From positions 11,887,700 to 11,951,699 of the forward strand of contig NC_069130.1 in assembly GCF_026914265.1 (NCBI RefSeq): a stretch of 64,000 bases of DNA, written 5' to 3'. The translations under genes and the position numbers were made by a program. Source of the DNA: Mya arenaria (taxonomy: Eukaryota > Mollusca > Bivalvia > Myida > Myidae). Under the pieces are notes generated by a model. It saw nothing but the letters and a program-made list of their open reading frames with translations, ran no database searches and was not told where the DNA came from. Below, piece after piece: positions 62,161-64,000 of this stretch (positions are counted from its first letter, which is position 1; the number at the start of each line of letters is the position of its first letter).

Positions 62161-62510
62161 TTAATGTATTCTTTAGCATTTTAAATTAGTTCACTTAAGT
62201 GAAACACAAAGTTTACGTAAAAACATCTGTGCCAAAACGGATTATATTTGGAAACAAAATGACAAATTACCTGTTTTCATGGTATTTTAAGTAAACAATT
62301 AGAATGCGATACATCAAGTAAAGCGTAGGAAAGCGTAGCAAACGTGGAATACGTTAGACATTTACCTATCCTTTGATAAACATTGAAGGGATTTTAAATG
62401 GACTCGCTCAAAAAATATAATTTTAATAGCGACCAAGTTTTTAAAAGGTTCTTGATTAAGTTACTTGTGTTAGTATATTCCATCTACATGTATAAACAAC
62501 ATCAGACAGA
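62161..62510. other. Block A of segment 3, continued
   Basis: Aligns loosely to 8,500-8,745 of segment 1, sharing words such as AAATGACAAATT.CCTGTTT. Non-coding. Confidence 0.5.
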
Positions 62511-63190
62511 GACTTAATTTATTTTGGTTGCAACTTATTGTAACCAGCTTTATCGCGGCTCACAGTTCCATATACGATACCAGTGTATACTTACTTATAC
62601 ATGTAACCAGTCTATCACTCTAGAATCTATCCGATGACGTCAGCGTTCACCTTGTATCTTCCCCTTTTCTTCTACGAGTTTCGAGAAAGTAGACCGTACA
62701 TTTGTTTTCTCAAATACCTGCCATGCCTACCCCCTTTACATAATAATTAAAAATACGTTTAGTTACAAAGCATGCCATGTTTATTCCCGGGAAGGCGCGG
62801 TGGCGATCTACATAAAGTCAATACTTAACCTATTAAATGCGCCTTGGCGGTTCAGTACCGCTGTTTCCAGTGTCTGTCTGTTGTTGTGTTCAGTGTACAA
62901 TACGGTGCGTCTTTATAGTGGCGCTTGGAACGGTCTATAATGGTGACACTTGGACTTGATAGAGCCGACAGTTTTTCAAACACCACGTCTCCCGCCAATA
63001 GCATTAGCCGTTCGGGTTTAATGCCATCTTTCAAAATTAAATTCAATAAATCTATAGTCATAACGAGTTCCTTATTGTTTACCTTATGTTTCGGTACAGC
63101 AAAAGCAGTTCCCGCGCGCACATGTTCAGTGAACGCCGGGCCTTTTTCTATACTGGCGTCCGTCGATAATAACAATTTTTGTTATTGAAA
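62511..63190. other. Segment-3-specific insertion carrying a coding-like fragment
   Basis: The flanks are contiguous in segment 1 at about 8,745-8,785. The insert is G+C-richer than the surroundings and carries the minus-strand frame described separately. Confidence 0.5.
62852..63175 (-). pseudogene. Coding-like fragment of unknown protein in insertion
   Basis: A 107-codon minus-strand frame has balanced composition (FTEHVRAGTAFAVPKHKVNN, then LKDGIKPERLMLLAGDVVFE), more protein-like than other short frames nearby. It begins without a convincing start codon (the reading opens from a TTG) and lies wholly inside sequence absent from segment 1, so it probably came with a mobile element or a processed gene copy. 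The family is not recognised. A plus-strand frame overlaps it at 62,925-63,188 and is less protein-like. Confidence 0.35.
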
Positions 63191-63817
63191 TATATCTAAT
63201 ATCATATGCCTTCCGGTTGTTTTAAGAGATTTATCAGTGAAATACCAATGATATTTCAATGATTCAAACAGTTAAATAACCTTTCTATATATATCAATGT
63301 TCTTAAATTAAATCCCTCTCTTAATTCAAAATCAAACGTCAACGCGTACGGTGATTCAATTTCAAAACAGTGAAAAATATCGATTTGATTTTCTCACTGT
63401 TTCAAACATTGACATATCAATTTTATTTCACTGATCAATCTCGTTTAACCACTGGAAAGCATAAAACATGTAACGCTCTTACATAGAAAGAATGCTCAAT
63501 ATCTGCAAATTTTAAAAAGCTTAATACGTATTATTTTCTTGCTATTAGTATACTTTGTATAAAAAGTATTTATTTCATTTAACCTTCTAATGACAGAGTA
63601 CAATTGATATGAGGATTGTTTTTCACTATACATAAAATAAATGCTTTCAAAATGTGAGTCCCTATCCAATTTGAAGTAGTCTCTTTAACTTTAAAGTATT
63701 TCGAGATAACAAAACTAATGTGTTTTTGTATCATATTGTTCAATCAACACTAATGTGTTATTTTATTATACTGTCCAATCAGCAATTGACTGATGCAGAA
63801 CTATCCGGGTTTGTCGC

Positions 63818-63830
63818 TATAAATATAAGG
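63818..63830 (+). promoter_or_regulatory. TATA box of third-segment lectin gene
   Basis: TATAAATATAAGG is identical to that of lectin gene 1 and lies at the same 83-bp distance from the ATG, with a CCAATCAGCA word about 45 bp upstream. Confidence 0.7.
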
Positions 63831-63900
63831 ATGCTGTCAACTATTGCAAACAACACAAAACGAATTTCAAGTTGAGGAACACTTCTGAAAAAGAGGAAAA

Positions 63901-63958
63901 ATGAACACAGTTGCTGTATTTCTGTTTGCCGTATGCGCAGTGCTGGCTGTTTGCTCAG
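63901..63958 (+). CDS. Exon 1 of a second SUEL-type lectin gene, runs off the window
   Basis: The exon encodes MNTVAVFLFAVCAVLAVCS, differing from lectin gene 1 by Leu to Val at residue 14, and ends at the same phase-1 donor (G|gtatgt). The 5' UTR, TATA box and upstream ~700 bp all align to gene 1. The signal peptide and splice donor are intact, unlike either inverted-duplication copy. The SUEL-domain exons would be expected roughly 2.5 and 3.3 kb further on, outside the window, so the product is inferred from the first exon only. Confidence 0.75.
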
Positions 63959-64000
63959 GTATGTTTTTATCGCATACATAAATATTATCCGATATTAAGT

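Overview
The window is eukaryotic and animal-like: A+T-rich, with spliced genes, TATA boxes, AATAAA signals, DIRS- and LINE-type retroelements, inverted-repeat DNA elements and two long satellites. A one-domain secreted SUEL/rhamnose-binding lectin gene, and a YR retroelement that appears to carry an SGNH-like fragment, point to a bivalve mollusc. That placement is inference; no species can be read from the sequence.

The window is best read as a tandem array of three related segments built on one plan: upstream A/T-rich block (A), lectin gene, LINE remnant (B), 41-bp satellite (C), short linker (D), 36-bp satellite (E). Segment 1 (about 200-40,810) holds the only complete gene, a three-exon lectin at 9,487-12,955. 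Segment 2 (about 40,950-57,665) has a wrecked first half: a 2.67-kb inverted duplication (40,950-43,620 and 45,282-47,960) carries a lectin promoter and exon 1 in each arm, facing each other, and exons 2 and 3 are absent. Its second half keeps B, C, D and E (50,100-57,665). Segment 3 starts at about 57,666 and reaches lectin exon 1 (63,901-63,958) just before the window ends.

Comparing the segments exposes insertions by occupied versus unoccupied sites: a decayed DIRS-type element (about 490-5,307) with gag, RT/RNase H, tyrosine recombinase and an SGNH-like fragment; a 1,707-bp PIF/Harbinger-like element (54,448-56,154) with TTA duplications and an exon-like ORF; a hAT-like end inside the second LINE copy; and several foldback elements. 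Both LINE copies share the same internal deletion, so that loss predates the segment duplication.

The satellites are very unequal between segments: C is 16.3 kb in segment 1 against 0.9 kb in segment 2, and E is 6.3 kb against 0.8 kb. Edge monomers of the long C array match the short array, while its centre is a derived, homogenised variant containing a near-identical 3.1-kb duplication. Long open frames in the 36-bp satellite arise because 36 is a multiple of three and are not treated as genes. Gene fragments of unknown family lie inside and beside the inverted duplication.
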